From Actinomycetes bacterium (lineage in GTDB: Bacteria; Actinomycetota; Actinomycetes; Mycobacteriales; Pseudonocardiaceae), in NCBI GenBank assembly GCA_021793175.1, contig JAJYTH010000002.1:16379-80378 (forward strand): DNA of 64,000 nucleotides, written 5' to 3'. Of this stretch, positions 10,589 to 20,167 are shown piece after piece. Position 1 is the first letter of the stretch. Every line of letters starts with the position of its first letter. The position numbers and the translations under genes were made by a program. The notes under the pieces are model-generated. The model was not told the origin of the DNA. It did not search any database and was given only the letters and a program-made list of their open reading frames with translations.

Positions 10589-11730
10589 AGGTCGTGCTTG
10601 TCACCAGGATGTTCGCACCCGAGGTGGCGGCCGCGGCCTTCCGGCTCAAGGCGCTGGCGGACGGGCTCGCCGAGGCCGGTCACCAGGTGACGGTGTTGAC
10701 CACGAAGCCTCCCAAGACAGCGGCGAGGCAGGAGTTCCCGAACTACGCGGTGCACCGATGGCCGGTGTTGCGCGATGCGGGCGGGAACGTGCGCGGCTAT
10801 GTGCAGTACGCCAGCTACGACGTTCCGCTGCTTCCGCGGTTGCTGCTGCGCTCGGCCGACGTGGTGATCGCCGAGCCGCCGCCCAGCACCGGGGTGGTGA
10901 CAGCCATTGCATGCCTGCTCAAGCGCGTTCCGTTCTACTACTACGCCGCGGATATCTGGTCCGATGCGCTGGCCGCCATCGACGCGCCCAAGCCCGTCAC
11001 CGGGTTGATGCGTGCGTTGGAACGGTTCACCCTGCGCCGCGCGCGCGGGGTGGTCGCGGTGTCCGACGGGGTGGCGCAGCGAGTGCGTGAGTTCGGTGTT
11101 CCGGACGAACGAGTCGCCGTGGTGGCCAACGGCGTGGACACGAACGTGTTCAAGCCGATCGAGGACTCTTCCTCGCCGGACGCGCCCTATTTCGTCTACA
11201 CCGGCACGATGTCGGAATGGCAAGGAGCCGACGTCTTCATTCGTGCCCTACCGATCGTGCTGGAAAAGCATCCGGAGGTCCGGCTGCGGTTCTTCGGGCA
11301 AGGGGCGGCCGAACCGGAGTTGCGTGAGCTCGCGGCGAGGCTCGCACCGGACAATGTGGAGTTCGGTGGTGTGGTGCCGCCCGCCGAGGCGGCGCGGTGG
11401 ATCAGCGGGGCCACCGGTGCTCTGGTCAGCATCGTGCCGGGCCAGGGGTACGACTTCGCGAAGCCGACGAAGATCTACGCGGCTGTCGCGTGTGGCACTC
11501 CGGTGCTGTTCGCCGGGACAGGTGCCAGCTCGGATCTGCTTCGGGAGAATGCGCTCGGCCAGGTCGCCGAGTACACACCGGAGTCGGTGGCGGCGCAGAT
11601 GCTCGCGTTGCTCGACGGCCAACCCCACGATCGGGACCACCTGGTGAACTGGGCGCGAGACAACGCTTCTCTGGCCACCACTGGCCGGAAGGCCGCGCAG
11701 TGGATCACTTCCGGCCGACTCGCTCGGTGA
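10585..11730 (+). CDS. WbuB-like family 4 glycosyltransferase
   Basis: MKVVLVTRMFAPEVAAAAFRLKALADGLAEAGHQVTVLTT; GT-B C-terminal block; overlaps preceding stop codon. Confidence 0.85.
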   Translation: MKVVLVTRMFAPEVAAAAFRLKALADGLAEAGHQVTVLTTKPPKTAARQEFPNYAVHRWPVLRDAGGNVRGYVQYASYDVPLLPRLLLRSADVVIAEPPPSTGVVTAIACLLKRVPFYYYAADIWSDALAAIDAPKPVTGLMRALERFTLRRARGVVAVSDGVAQRVREFGVPDERVAVVANGVDTNVFKPIEDSSSPDAPYFVYTGTMSEWQGADVFIRALPIVLEKHPEVRLRFFGQGAAEPELRELAARLAPDNVEFGGVVPPAEAARWISGATGALVSIVPGQGYDFAKPTKIYAAVACGTPVLFAGTGASSDLLRENALGQVAEYTPESVAAQMLALLDGQPHDRDHLVNWARDNASLATTGRKAAQWITSGRLAR

Positions 11731-11749
11731 GTGTCCGAACCGAACCCGG

Positions 11750-12808
11750 TCAGGCTCGCTCCAGCAACGCCCGTACCACGGTTTCGGCGGCCTGGCCCGT
11801 GCCGTAGGGGGCGGCGTCGGTCTCCGCCGGACGGGGACGTTCCACAGTGGCGGTCAACTCGCCGAAGTCCTTGTCCACCAACACGTTCCAGCCGATTTCG
11901 ACGGTTTCGACCCACTCGGTCTCCGGCCGGATCGTGGTGCACGGGACCCGGAGCAGGAAGGCTTCCTTCTGGAGCCCGCCGGAGTCGGTGATCACGCCTG
12001 CGCTGTGTGCGACCGCGTTGACCAATTCCGGGTAGCCGACCGGCTCGGAGACCACGATGGAACCCACGTCGAGCGGGATACCGTGCCGCTGCGCGAGGTC
12101 TCGCAGGCGCGGATGGGCCAACAGCACGACGGGTTTACCGACCTTCGCGATGCCGTCGATGATGGCGCGCAACCGGTCCGGGTCGTCGGTGTTGTCGGGC
12201 CGGTGAATGGTCGCGATGTAGTACTGGCCGGGTTCTACCGCCGCGCCCAGCCGCAAGGGCGTACCAGCTACGCGATCCCGTACCTGGTACAGCACGTCGG
12301 TCATCACGTCGCCCACCAGGATGCTGCGCTTAGCGAGTCCCTCGGCGGCGAGGTGTTCCATCGCTATCCGGGTGGGCGCGAGCAGCAGGTCGGCCGCGTG
12401 GTCGGTGAGGACTCGGTTGTGTTCCTCGGGCATGCGCCGGTTGAACGACCGCAGACCCGCTTCCAGGTGTGCGACGGGCACGTGCAGTTTCACCGCGGCG
12501 AGCGCCGCGGCGAGCGTGGAGTTCGTGTCCCCGTAGACGAGTACCCAATCCGGAGCGACCTCGGAGATGACCTTCTCCAGGCCCGCCAACATGGCACCGG
12601 TCTGTTCTCCGTGTCTGCCGGACCCGATGCCGAGGTTGAAGTCGGGTTTCGGTATGCCGAGTTCCGCGAAGAACACGTCGCTCATGTTGTGGTCGTAATG
12701 CTGACCGGTGTGCGCGATCAGGTGTTCGGCCTCGCCCTGCATCGCGTTCGCGATCGGGGCGAGCTTGACGAACTGCGGACGGGCCCCGACGACGCTCAGG
12801 ATTCGCAT
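11750..12808 (-). CDS. UDP-N-acetylglucosamine 2-epimerase (non-hydrolysing), WecB/WbpI-like
   Basis: MRILSVVGARPQFVKLAPIANAMQ; HTGQHYDHNMSDVFF; HLEAGLRSFNRRMPEEHNR; TDSGGLQKEAF. Confidence 0.95.
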   Translation of the reverse strand: MRILSVVGARPQFVKLAPIANAMQGEAEHLIAHTGQHYDHNMSDVFFAELGIPKPDFNLGIGSGRHGEQTGAMLAGLEKVISEVAPDWVLVYGDTNSTLAAALAAVKLHVPVAHLEAGLRSFNRRMPEEHNRVLTDHAADLLLAPTRIAMEHLAAEGLAKRSILVGDVMTDVLYQVRDRVAGTPLRLGAAVEPGQYYIATIHRPDNTDDPDRLRAIIDGIAKVGKPVVLLAHPRLRDLAQRHGIPLDVGSIVVSEPVGYPELVNAVAHSAGVITDSGGLQKEAFLLRVPCTTIRPETEWVETVEIGWNVLVDKDFGELTATVERPRPAETDAAPYGTGQAAETVVRALLERA

Positions 12809-12834
12809 GGACGCGGAGTCTATCGGCGCCCGTG

Positions 12835-14823
12835 TCAGCAACCGGTGACCTGGTACAACGTCGCCGCCGTTCCTTCCTGATCGACCTTGGTCAGGCCCGG
12901 GTTGGCGGCAGGGGAGGCGAGTCCTTCGAAGAACACGTTCCTGTTGTGTACCTGTGGTCCGGCGAAGTCGAGGACGTAGTGACTGTTCAGGCGCTCGATC
13001 GTCGAGCAGACCCGAGGATCGGTGTCGATCTCGTCGAGGTTGTCCATCACGAATTGGGCCTCGGGCGGGATCGTGCCCCCGACGTGAGGGGTGAGGGTGC
13101 GTCGTCCAGCGATCGCGTAGGACAGCGCCGTACCCGTCCACGGGTTCGCGATGATCTTCTCGTCCGGCGGTACGTGTTCGTCGAGCCGTTCGAGCAAGGC
13201 GTACTCGTCGGGGGACAGGACCGGTGCCTCGTCGTGGACCTGATAACTCGGCATTCCGTCCGCTATCGCGAAGTTGACCGAGCTGAACTGCCCGGCCACG
13301 CCCAGAGCGGCCGCCACGACGAAAGCCACCGCGGAGACGCGCGGAGAGGTGGTCGAGGTCGAGCTGGACGCACGGAGCGCGGGGAAGCGGGACGACAGGG
13401 CGTCGATCGAACGGCTGAACAGCCAGGTGGCGGCGATCGTGCAGACCACCACGATGATCATGGGGAGTTGTCCCGCCAGCCGGCGGGTGTCGTTGTACCA
13501 GACCCCGGTGAGGAAGTCCCGCAACGGACTGTCCCCCCGCACCGCCGAGACCATGATGAACAGGCCTGCGGCGAGCAGATAGACGCCGAACACCCACCAG
13601 CTGAACCGTCGGCGCGTGACCAGGTAGAAGGCGACCAACGTCAGGAAGAACGCCACCCAGGTCGGTCCTTGTTCGACGAGGCCCGCGGCGACGACCTCCC
13701 CGAACGCCTGCGGAATGGTCTGGACCGGAGACCAGGAGGAGGCCGCGTCGGAGGGGCGCAGCCGGAGCCATAGCACCGCCCCGACGGCCAGGTACCCGAG
13801 CAGCAGCAGGATCAGACCGTAGTACCGCAGGGTGGCCTTCCGTTCGGCCGCCAGGCCCCGGCGGTATCGGACGAGGGCGACCACCAGGATCGGCACGGCG
13901 AACACCGCCAGCGCCAGGAACGTGCTGGGGTGAGCCAACGCCATTCCCACGGCCACCGGGACCAGCACCAGCGCGGCGAGCCAGCGTGGCGTGCCGTCGC
14001 GCATACCGACACCGGTGGCCATCGCCACCAACGCCAGCGCGGCCGGGAGCAGCGCCAACGACAGGAAGAACGGGTACAGCACCCCGAAGTCGACCATGAG
14101 GTAGGGGAAGGTGCCGAAAACGGCCGACAACGCTCCCGCGAACAACACCGGCACCGGCCGGGTACCGGTCGCACGTGTGGCCAGGAAGATGCACGAGATC
14201 GGCCAGACCAGCGCCCCCACGACCAGGGTCACCGCGTTCACCGCCGCGGGGATCGACACTCCACTGACCTGCACGACCAGACTGACGAGGCCGTGCCAGG
14301 CCCCCGGGTACATCGACGGTGTGGCGCCGTCGCTGTACATCCCGCCCAAGGTGAGCGAGGAAGCCGACCCGGAGTCGAGGATGAAGCGGACCGCGTTGAG
14401 ATGGAAGATGTTGTCGTAGGTCTGGGAGATGTTCTCCGGGGCGCCGATCATCCGCGTCAGGCCGCGCAGCAACAGCACCGCGGGGATGAGCAAGGCGCCG
14501 GCATGCACTAAAAGTGTCCATCGGGACCGCAGTGACCTGGGCTTGCGTTCTCGGAGTCCCAGTGCCTTGGGAGCCACCGCCCGCATCAGTAGTCCGACCA
14601 GGGCCAGCGTGACCGCCGCACCCGCCACCAGTGAGATGTTCCAGGCCAGGCCGACCCACTGGCCCAGCACAGCCATACCGGCCGCCAGGCCGATCGACAC
14701 CGGGGCGGCCATGCAGAGGGCGGCGAGCCCGGTGACTGCCCAGCTTCGGGCGACCAGGTATCCGGGGAGGAAGACGATGGCGGCGGTGCACACCACGGCG
14801 GGGGCCAGCTCCCACCAAATCAC
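12835..14823 (-). CDS. Large polytopic membrane protein (DUF6541/arabinosyltransferase-like)
   Basis: 662 aa, many TM segments plus a C-terminal extracytoplasmic domain; resembles actinobacterial GT-C-like membrane proteins. Confidence 0.65.
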   Translation of the reverse strand: MIWWELAPAVVCTAAIVFLPGYLVARSWAVTGLAALCMAAPVSIGLAAGMAVLGQWVGLAWNISLVAGAAVTLALVGLLMRAVAPKALGLRERKPRSLRSRWTLLVHAGALLIPAVLLLRGLTRMIGAPENISQTYDNIFHLNAVRFILDSGSASSLTLGGMYSDGATPSMYPGAWHGLVSLVVQVSGVSIPAAVNAVTLVVGALVWPISCIFLATRATGTRPVPVLFAGALSAVFGTFPYLMVDFGVLYPFFLSLALLPAALALVAMATGVGMRDGTPRWLAALVLVPVAVGMALAHPSTFLALAVFAVPILVVALVRYRRGLAAERKATLRYYGLILLLLGYLAVGAVLWLRLRPSDAASSWSPVQTIPQAFGEVVAAGLVEQGPTWVAFFLTLVAFYLVTRRRFSWWVFGVYLLAAGLFIMVSAVRGDSPLRDFLTGVWYNDTRRLAGQLPMIIVVVCTIAATWLFSRSIDALSSRFPALRASSSTSTTSPRVSAVAFVVAAALGVAGQFSSVNFAIADGMPSYQVHDEAPVLSPDEYALLERLDEHVPPDEKIIANPWTGTALSYAIAGRRTLTPHVGGTIPPEAQFVMDNLDEIDTDPRVCSTIERLNSHYVLDFAGPQVHNRNVFFEGLASPAANPGLTKVDQEGTAATLYQVTGC

Positions 14824-15183
14824 TTTCGTGCTCCTTGCGGTCAGCCGTGTGCTCCGCCCGTCCGCGGTAGCGGCGAGAGAAAGGCGGGCAGCCCCGATGC
14901 TTTTAAGATCGCGCGCGAACGTCGGCGCCGCGCTGCCGGAGCTGGAGGCAGACTAGCAATCGCTTTCCTGCCCCGACGGAAGGTATGGCGACCTTGCGAG
15001 CAGGGGTGATGCGGGGATATGCGTCGTACGCGCGACTGTCACAGTTCGGTACCGACGAGAACAGTCCTTGGCGACCCGCCGTCGACGCCCACCCGTCGTC
15101 CCCGCCGAATCCTGTGTGAGGTAGCGCGCCCGGTGGGAAACACGGCCCGCGCCGCCACGCACAATGGCGGTGTGGACGGTCGG

Positions 15184-15888
15184 ATGAGTCAGGACATCTC
15201 GGAAGGAACGACCGAACCGGTGGGGCCGACCGAGTGGACCTACCGGCACGAGGTCGGTGTGGGGCCGTGGGAGGGCCCGTGGCCCGAGGACGACCGGTAC
15301 GACCCCGAACTGTTGAGGCACGGTGACCGTCGCAACGTCGTCGACGCGTATCGCTACTGGCGTCGCGAGGCGATCGTGGCGGACCTGGACACGCGCAGGC
15401 ACCCGTTCCACGTCGCGATCGAGAATTTCCAACACGACCACAACATCGGCACGGTTGTACGTACTGCCAACGCCTTCGCCGTGGCCGCCGTGCACATCGT
15501 GGGCAGACGCCGATGGAACCGGCGTGGTGCGATGGTGACCGACCGTTACCAGCACCTGCACCACCATCCGCAGGTCGCAGGACTCGTCGAGTACGCGGCC
15601 GAGCACGGTCTGGCGATCGTCGCCGTGGACAACACCCCGGGGGCGCACCCGGTGGAGACGGTACGTCTGCCGAGGGAATGCGTGCTGTTGTTCGGGCAGG
15701 AAGGACCCGGGTTGTCCGAGGAGGCACAGCAGGCGGCGGAGCTGGTGGTGTCGATCGCGCAGTTCGGCAGTACGCGTTCGATCAACGCGGGCGTGGCGGC
15801 CGGCATCGTGATGCACACCTGGGTGCGGCAGCATGCCGACCTTTCGGCGGCGTGGGAAGCCCGCTCACCGATTCCATCGGACAGTTGA
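15184..15888 (+). CDS. TrmH/SpoU family RNA 2'-O-methyltransferase
   Basis: ENFQHDHNIGTVVRTANAF; VLLFGQEGPGLSEEA; SIAQFGSTRSINAGVAAGIVMH SPOUT knot motifs. Confidence 0.9.
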   Translation: MSQDISEGTTEPVGPTEWTYRHEVGVGPWEGPWPEDDRYDPELLRHGDRRNVVDAYRYWRREAIVADLDTRRHPFHVAIENFQHDHNIGTVVRTANAFAVAAVHIVGRRRWNRRGAMVTDRYQHLHHHPQVAGLVEYAAEHGLAIVAVDNTPGAHPVETVRLPRECVLLFGQEGPGLSEEAQQAAELVVSIAQFGSTRSINAGVAAGIVMHTWVRQHADLSAAWEARSPIPSDS

Positions 15889-15957
15889 GTGCGCGAGCTC
15901 CCCTGAAGCTACTACGGTGTAGCCCAACCGTGAGCAAGATCAGGCCGAGGAGCCCGA

Positions 15958-16806
15958 ATGGCTGAGGAGCAGGTGCTCGATCCGGAGTCCGTTCCGGTCA
16001 AGGTTGATCAGACCAAAGCCAGCATTGCCCGGGTTTACGATGCAGCGCTCGGTGGCAAGGACAACTACGCCGTCGACAGACAGGTGCTCGAACAGGCGCG
16101 TGCCGTGACACCGGCGATCGAGGAGCTGGCCTGGGCCAACCGGAACTTCCTCGTCAGAGCCGTGCGATTCCTCGCCATCAACGCCGGGATCACGCAGTAC
16201 CTCGACTGCGGGTCGGGCCTGCCGACCGCTGAGAACACCCACCAGATCGCTCAGCGATACCACCACTCGGCCGAGGTGGTGTACGTCGACAACGATCCGG
16301 TCGTGCTCGCACACGGCAACGCGCTGCTGGTCGACAACGAGTACACGCACATGGTGGACGCGGACATCTTCAAGCCCGCCCAAGTGCTCGGCCACAGCAC
16401 GGTCACCGGATACCTCGACTTCGACCGCCCCATGGCGTTGCTCCAGGTCAGCACGTTGCACCACTACACGGGTGATCTCGCCGAGATGATGCGCGAGTAT
16501 CTGGACGCGTTGGCGCCCGGTTCCTACGTGGTGTTCTCGCACCTGCTGGACCCGCAGACTCCCGAGCTGTCTCCGACGGCCCGGCAGTTGGAGCAGGTGG
16601 CGTTGAACAGTTCGATGGGGTCGGGGACGTTCCGCACCCGCGAGGAACTCGAACGCGTCGTCGAAGGCTGGAAGATCGTGCCGCCGGGCCCGGGCCAGGA
16701 GCCCCGAGCCTCACTGTGTGACGAGTGGTGGCCGGACGGCCCGAAGCTGCGCCCGCGCACCGCGACGGAACATTTCTTCGGCTGCATCGTGGCGCGCAAG
16801 CCCTGA
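15958..16806 (+). CDS. DUF574-type S-adenosyl methyltransferase
   Basis: TKASIARVYDAALGGKDNYAVDRQ; YLDCGSGLPTAENTHQIAQ; VYVDNDPVVLAHG. Confidence 0.9.
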   Translation: MAEEQVLDPESVPVKVDQTKASIARVYDAALGGKDNYAVDRQVLEQARAVTPAIEELAWANRNFLVRAVRFLAINAGITQYLDCGSGLPTAENTHQIAQRYHHSAEVVYVDNDPVVLAHGNALLVDNEYTHMVDADIFKPAQVLGHSTVTGYLDFDRPMALLQVSTLHHYTGDLAEMMREYLDALAPGSYVVFSHLLDPQTPELSPTARQLEQVALNSSMGSGTFRTREELERVVEGWKIVPPGPGQEPRASLCDEWWPDGPKLRPRTATEHFFGCIVARKP

Positions 16807-16828
16807 CTTCGGGCCGCCGGACTTCACT

Positions 16829-16855
16829 GTCGCACTAGAACTGTCCTATTGCGAC
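16829..16855. terminator. Inverted repeat between convergent genes, probable terminator
   Basis: GTCGCACTAG-aactgtc-CTATTGCGAC (one mismatch in a 10-bp stem), between convergent ORFs. Confidence 0.5.
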
Positions 16856-16876
16856 TTATCGGCTCCTGCTGCCGTC

Positions 16877-18334
16877 TTACTCCGCCGGGATTCCGACGGC
16901 GTGGGTGTCCATGAACTCCCGCAGGCCCTCGAGCCCCATCTCGCGGCCCATGCCGCTGTGGTTGAACCCGCCGAACGGTGCGCGTTCGTCGAGATTGGCC
17001 GCGCTGTGGGCGTTGATGAACGTGTAGCCCGCGTGCAACCGGCCGGCGAGCGCGGCGGCGTGGTCCAGGTCCCGGGTCCACACCGACGACGCCAGGCCCG
17101 CCCAGTTGTCGTTGGCGCGTGCCACGACGTCGTCCTCGGAGTCGAACGGCAGGATCGGCACGGTCGGTCCGAACTGCTCTTCCTGCACCACCCTGGAGTT
17201 CTCGGGCGGGTCGAGGACGAGCGACGGACGCAGGAAGTTGCCCCGGGACAGGTCCGTATCCGGCGCGGGCTGTCCGAACTCCTCGACCCGCGCGCCCGCC
17301 TTGGTGGCGTCGGCGAGGAGTTCCTGCACGTACTCCTTCTGTCGGGCGCTGTGCAGCGGGCCCATGGTGACGTCCTCGCGCAGCCCGTGGCCCAGGCGCG
17401 TGGCGGCGAGCAGCTCCGACAGTCCCTCGACTACCTCGTCGTAGCGGGAACGGTGCACGTAGAGCCGCTTGACGGCCATGCAGATCTGGCCGGTGGAGTC
17501 GAAGATGCCGGAGTAGAGCCGCCGCATGGCGTCGTCGTCGAGCTCGGCGTCGGGGAGCACGATCGCCGGGTCGTTGCCGCCCAGCTCCAGTGCCACACGG
17601 GTCAGTGACTCCGCCGCCATCGACATGATCTTCTTGCCGCCGCCCGGGCTGCCGGTGAAGCAGACCTTCTTCACCCGGTCGTCCTGGATGAGCGCGGGGC
17701 CGATCTCCGCGTCGGTGCCCGTCACGACGTTCAGCACGCCTGGTGGGAGCGACTGCGCGACGAGCTGCACCGTGCGGACGGTGGCCAGCGGCGCGGTCGG
17801 TGGCGGCTTCACCACCACGGTGTTGCCCGCGAGCAGCGCGTACGGTAGGGCCGCGGCGAGGATGGCCAGCGGCCAGTTGAACGGAACGATGATCGTGACC
17901 ACACCGAGGGGGCGGTAGGCGATGCGGGTGCGGTAGGGCGGGGCCGGGAGTTCTCTTGCGGCTTCCACCTCGTCGGCGAGGTCGGTGGCCAGCTTGAACC
18001 GGTGGGCGAACACGAACGAGTCGGCTATCGACTCGGGCAGGATCTTGCCGTTCTCCCGCGTGAGAATCTCGGCCGTGGCCGTCCTGTCGGCCTCCAGGGA
18101 GGGTAGGGCCTCGGTGATGAGCTCCGCCCGCTTCTGCGGCGACAACGCCGCCCACTCCGGGAAGGCCCGGTGCGCGGCCGCGACGACCTCGGTGGCCTGT
18201 TCGGCGCTCGCCGCGGCGGCGTGTCCCACGACGGATTCACCGTCGGCCGGGTCGATCACCGTGAGTACGTCGTCGGCGGTACGCACCTCACCGTCGACGA
18301 ACAGGTCGGTTTTGATTTCGGCGAAAGACTTCAT
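16877..18334 (-). CDS. NAD(P)-dependent aldehyde dehydrogenase
   Basis: VPFNWPLAIL; FTGSPGGGKKIM; LELGGNDPAIVL; STGQICMAVKR catalytic Cys; start chosen at MKSFAEIKTDLF. Confidence 0.9.
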   Translation of the reverse strand: MKSFAEIKTDLFVDGEVRTADDVLTVIDPADGESVVGHAAAASAEQATEVVAAAHRAFPEWAALSPQKRAELITEALPSLEADRTATAEILTRENGKILPESIADSFVFAHRFKLATDLADEVEAARELPAPPYRTRIAYRPLGVVTIIVPFNWPLAILAAALPYALLAGNTVVVKPPPTAPLATVRTVQLVAQSLPPGVLNVVTGTDAEIGPALIQDDRVKKVCFTGSPGGGKKIMSMAAESLTRVALELGGNDPAIVLPDAELDDDAMRRLYSGIFDSTGQICMAVKRLYVHRSRYDEVVEGLSELLAATRLGHGLREDVTMGPLHSARQKEYVQELLADATKAGARVEEFGQPAPDTDLSRGNFLRPSLVLDPPENSRVVQEEQFGPTVPILPFDSEDDVVARANDNWAGLASSVWTRDLDHAAALAGRLHAGYTFINAHSAANLDERAPFGGFNHSGMGREMGLEGLREFMDTHAVGIPAE

Positions 18335-18657
18335 TGTTCTTCCCCTGCAAGGTCGAAGGGTCCACCCTTCCCCCACGGTGGAATATTTTGAGATCCAAGG
18401 TAGTCCGCGCACTCGCGAGCCCACTTGTGACTTCCAGCGTGTTTTCCCTCACCGGGACGGTGGGATGAGGCGCGACATATGACGTAGCGGCGATACCACC
18501 GAAGACGTCATGCAGGCGCGTCAGTGGACTCGCGTCTTTCGAGCATTTAGCGACTTGGATATCGGGGACCGGCAGACGCATACAGACACACAGGTTTCCC
18601 GTGCTGTGCCGTGTCCATCGAGCACGCAGTTCTTAGCGTCCAGAGGAGTACGCAGCC

Positions 18658-19986
18658 GTGCAGACATCCGCAGCTACCACAAGCTCGAGTACTCAGGTGA
18701 AGAGCGGACCGCCGAAGAAGGGCATCTTCGCGGCGAGTTTCGTCGGCACTTCGATTGAGTGGTACGACTACTACATCTTCGGTACCGCCGCCGCGCTGGT
18801 ATTCGGAACGCTGTTTTATCCGGAGTTCTCGTCGGTCGCGGGAACGCTTGCGGCGTTCGGGACCTTCGCCGTGGGATTCATCGCCCGGCCGCTGGGCGCG
18901 GCGTTGTTCGGACACTTCGGTGACCGGCTCGGCCGTAAGCCGATGTTGGTCCTGACTCTGGTGCTCACCGGCGGTTCGACGTTCCTGATCGGCTTGTTGC
19001 CGACGTACGCCGCCATCGGTGTCGCCGCACCGCTGTTGCTCGTCGTCCTCCGCCTCATCCAGGGCTTCGGTGTCGGTGGCGAGTGGGGTGGCGCGGTGCT
19101 CATCGCGACCGAACACGCGACTCCGAAGCGGCGCGCGATCTACGGCAGCTTCGCCCAGTTCGGCGTGCCGATGGGTGTGTTGACCTCGAATCTGGCGTTC
19201 CTGGCCGTGTCCGGCCTGCCGGACGACGACTTCCTGTCGTGGGGTTGGCGTATCCCGTTCCTGTTCAGCTTCGTGCTCGTGATCGTCGGGTTCCTCGTGC
19301 GCAGCAAGCTTGAGGACGCTCCCGCTTTCGAGAAGGTCAAGAAGCAGAACAAGGTCAGCAAGGTTCCCTTCGTGGAGCTGTTGAAGCAGCACCCCCGCAA
19401 CCTCGTGCTGGGCAGTCTCGCCGCCATCGCCCCGCCCGCGGTCGGCTACACGGTCACCGTGTACATGCTCACGTACGGGACCACGGAGGTCGGCTACGAG
19501 CGCAGCACACTGCTGATGCTGATCATGTCCTCCACGATCCTGTGGATGATCACGATCGTCTTCGCGGCGCTGTTGTCGGACCGGTTCGGTTCCAAGCTCG
19601 TCTACGCCATCGGGGCGTTCACGGGAGTCGTGTGGCCGTTCCCCATGTTCGCGCTGGTCAACACGGGCGAAGTGGGGCTCGCGATGGTCGCGTTCATGGT
19701 CGCCGCGGTGGTGCAGGGCATCATGGCGGGCGCGCAGGGCGGCCTGTTCACCGAGATCTTCGGCGTTCGGGTGCGCTACAGCGGAATCTCCATCGCCTAC
19801 CAGATCGGCGGCATGATCGGTGGCGCGCTCACGCCGATCATCGCGACGGCGCTCTACGGGGCGTACGGTTCGTCGACCCCGCTGGCGCTGTACATCACCG
19901 GCCTGTGCCTGGTCAGTCTGGCCACAGTGGTCGGTCTGAAGGTCGGCCGCGGTTCCGATTCGGAAGCCGTTCCGGTGAATGACTGA
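18658..19986 (+). CDS. MFS transporter, metabolite:H+ symporter (MHS) type
   Basis: SIEWYDYYIFGTAAAL; GHFGDRLGRKP; RLIQGFGVGGEWGGAVL MHS signature motifs; 12 TM pattern. Confidence 0.92.
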   Translation: MQTSAATTSSSTQVKSGPPKKGIFAASFVGTSIEWYDYYIFGTAAALVFGTLFYPEFSSVAGTLAAFGTFAVGFIARPLGAALFGHFGDRLGRKPMLVLTLVLTGGSTFLIGLLPTYAAIGVAAPLLLVVLRLIQGFGVGGEWGGAVLIATEHATPKRRAIYGSFAQFGVPMGVLTSNLAFLAVSGLPDDDFLSWGWRIPFLFSFVLVIVGFLVRSKLEDAPAFEKVKKQNKVSKVPFVELLKQHPRNLVLGSLAAIAPPAVGYTVTVYMLTYGTTEVGYERSTLLMLIMSSTILWMITIVFAALLSDRFGSKLVYAIGAFTGVVWPFPMFALVNTGEVGLAMVAFMVAAVVQGIMAGAQGGLFTEIFGVRVRYSGISIAYQIGGMIGGALTPIIATALYGAYGSSTPLALYITGLCLVSLATVVGLKVGRGSDSEAVPVND

Positions 19987-20019
19987 CCACTCTCCGCATT
20001 GGACGCTGTTTCCAGGTGG

Positions 20020-20051
20020 CCCGGCCCGTTGACACAGTGTGACGGGCCGGG
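20020..20051 (+). terminator. Stem-loop terminator downstream of MFS gene
   Basis: CCCGGCCCGT-tgacacagtgtg-ACGGGCCGGG perfect 10-bp stem 34 bp after the stop codon. Confidence 0.6.
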
Positions 20052-20088
20052 TCGACTCGGGTAGCGGGGCGTGCTCAATACGGCATTC

Positions 20089-20105
20089 CTCACATATGTT
20101 GTGAG
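20089..20105. promoter_or_regulatory. Palindrome upstream of two-component operon
   Basis: CTCACA-tatgt-TGTGAG about 60 bp upstream of the histidine kinase start. Confidence 0.35.
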
Positions 20106-20167
20106 TGGCGTCGTGCTCCGAATGTGCTGCGCACAGGCGCCAGATGAGCGAGGCAGGAGGTGTGACC

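Noticed and set aside
11750-14818. 1022-aa ORF on the minus strand
   Set aside because: Only its 3' part (11750-12808) is the real 2-epimerase; the upstream part is out-of-frame shadow of the membrane protein gene 12835-14823
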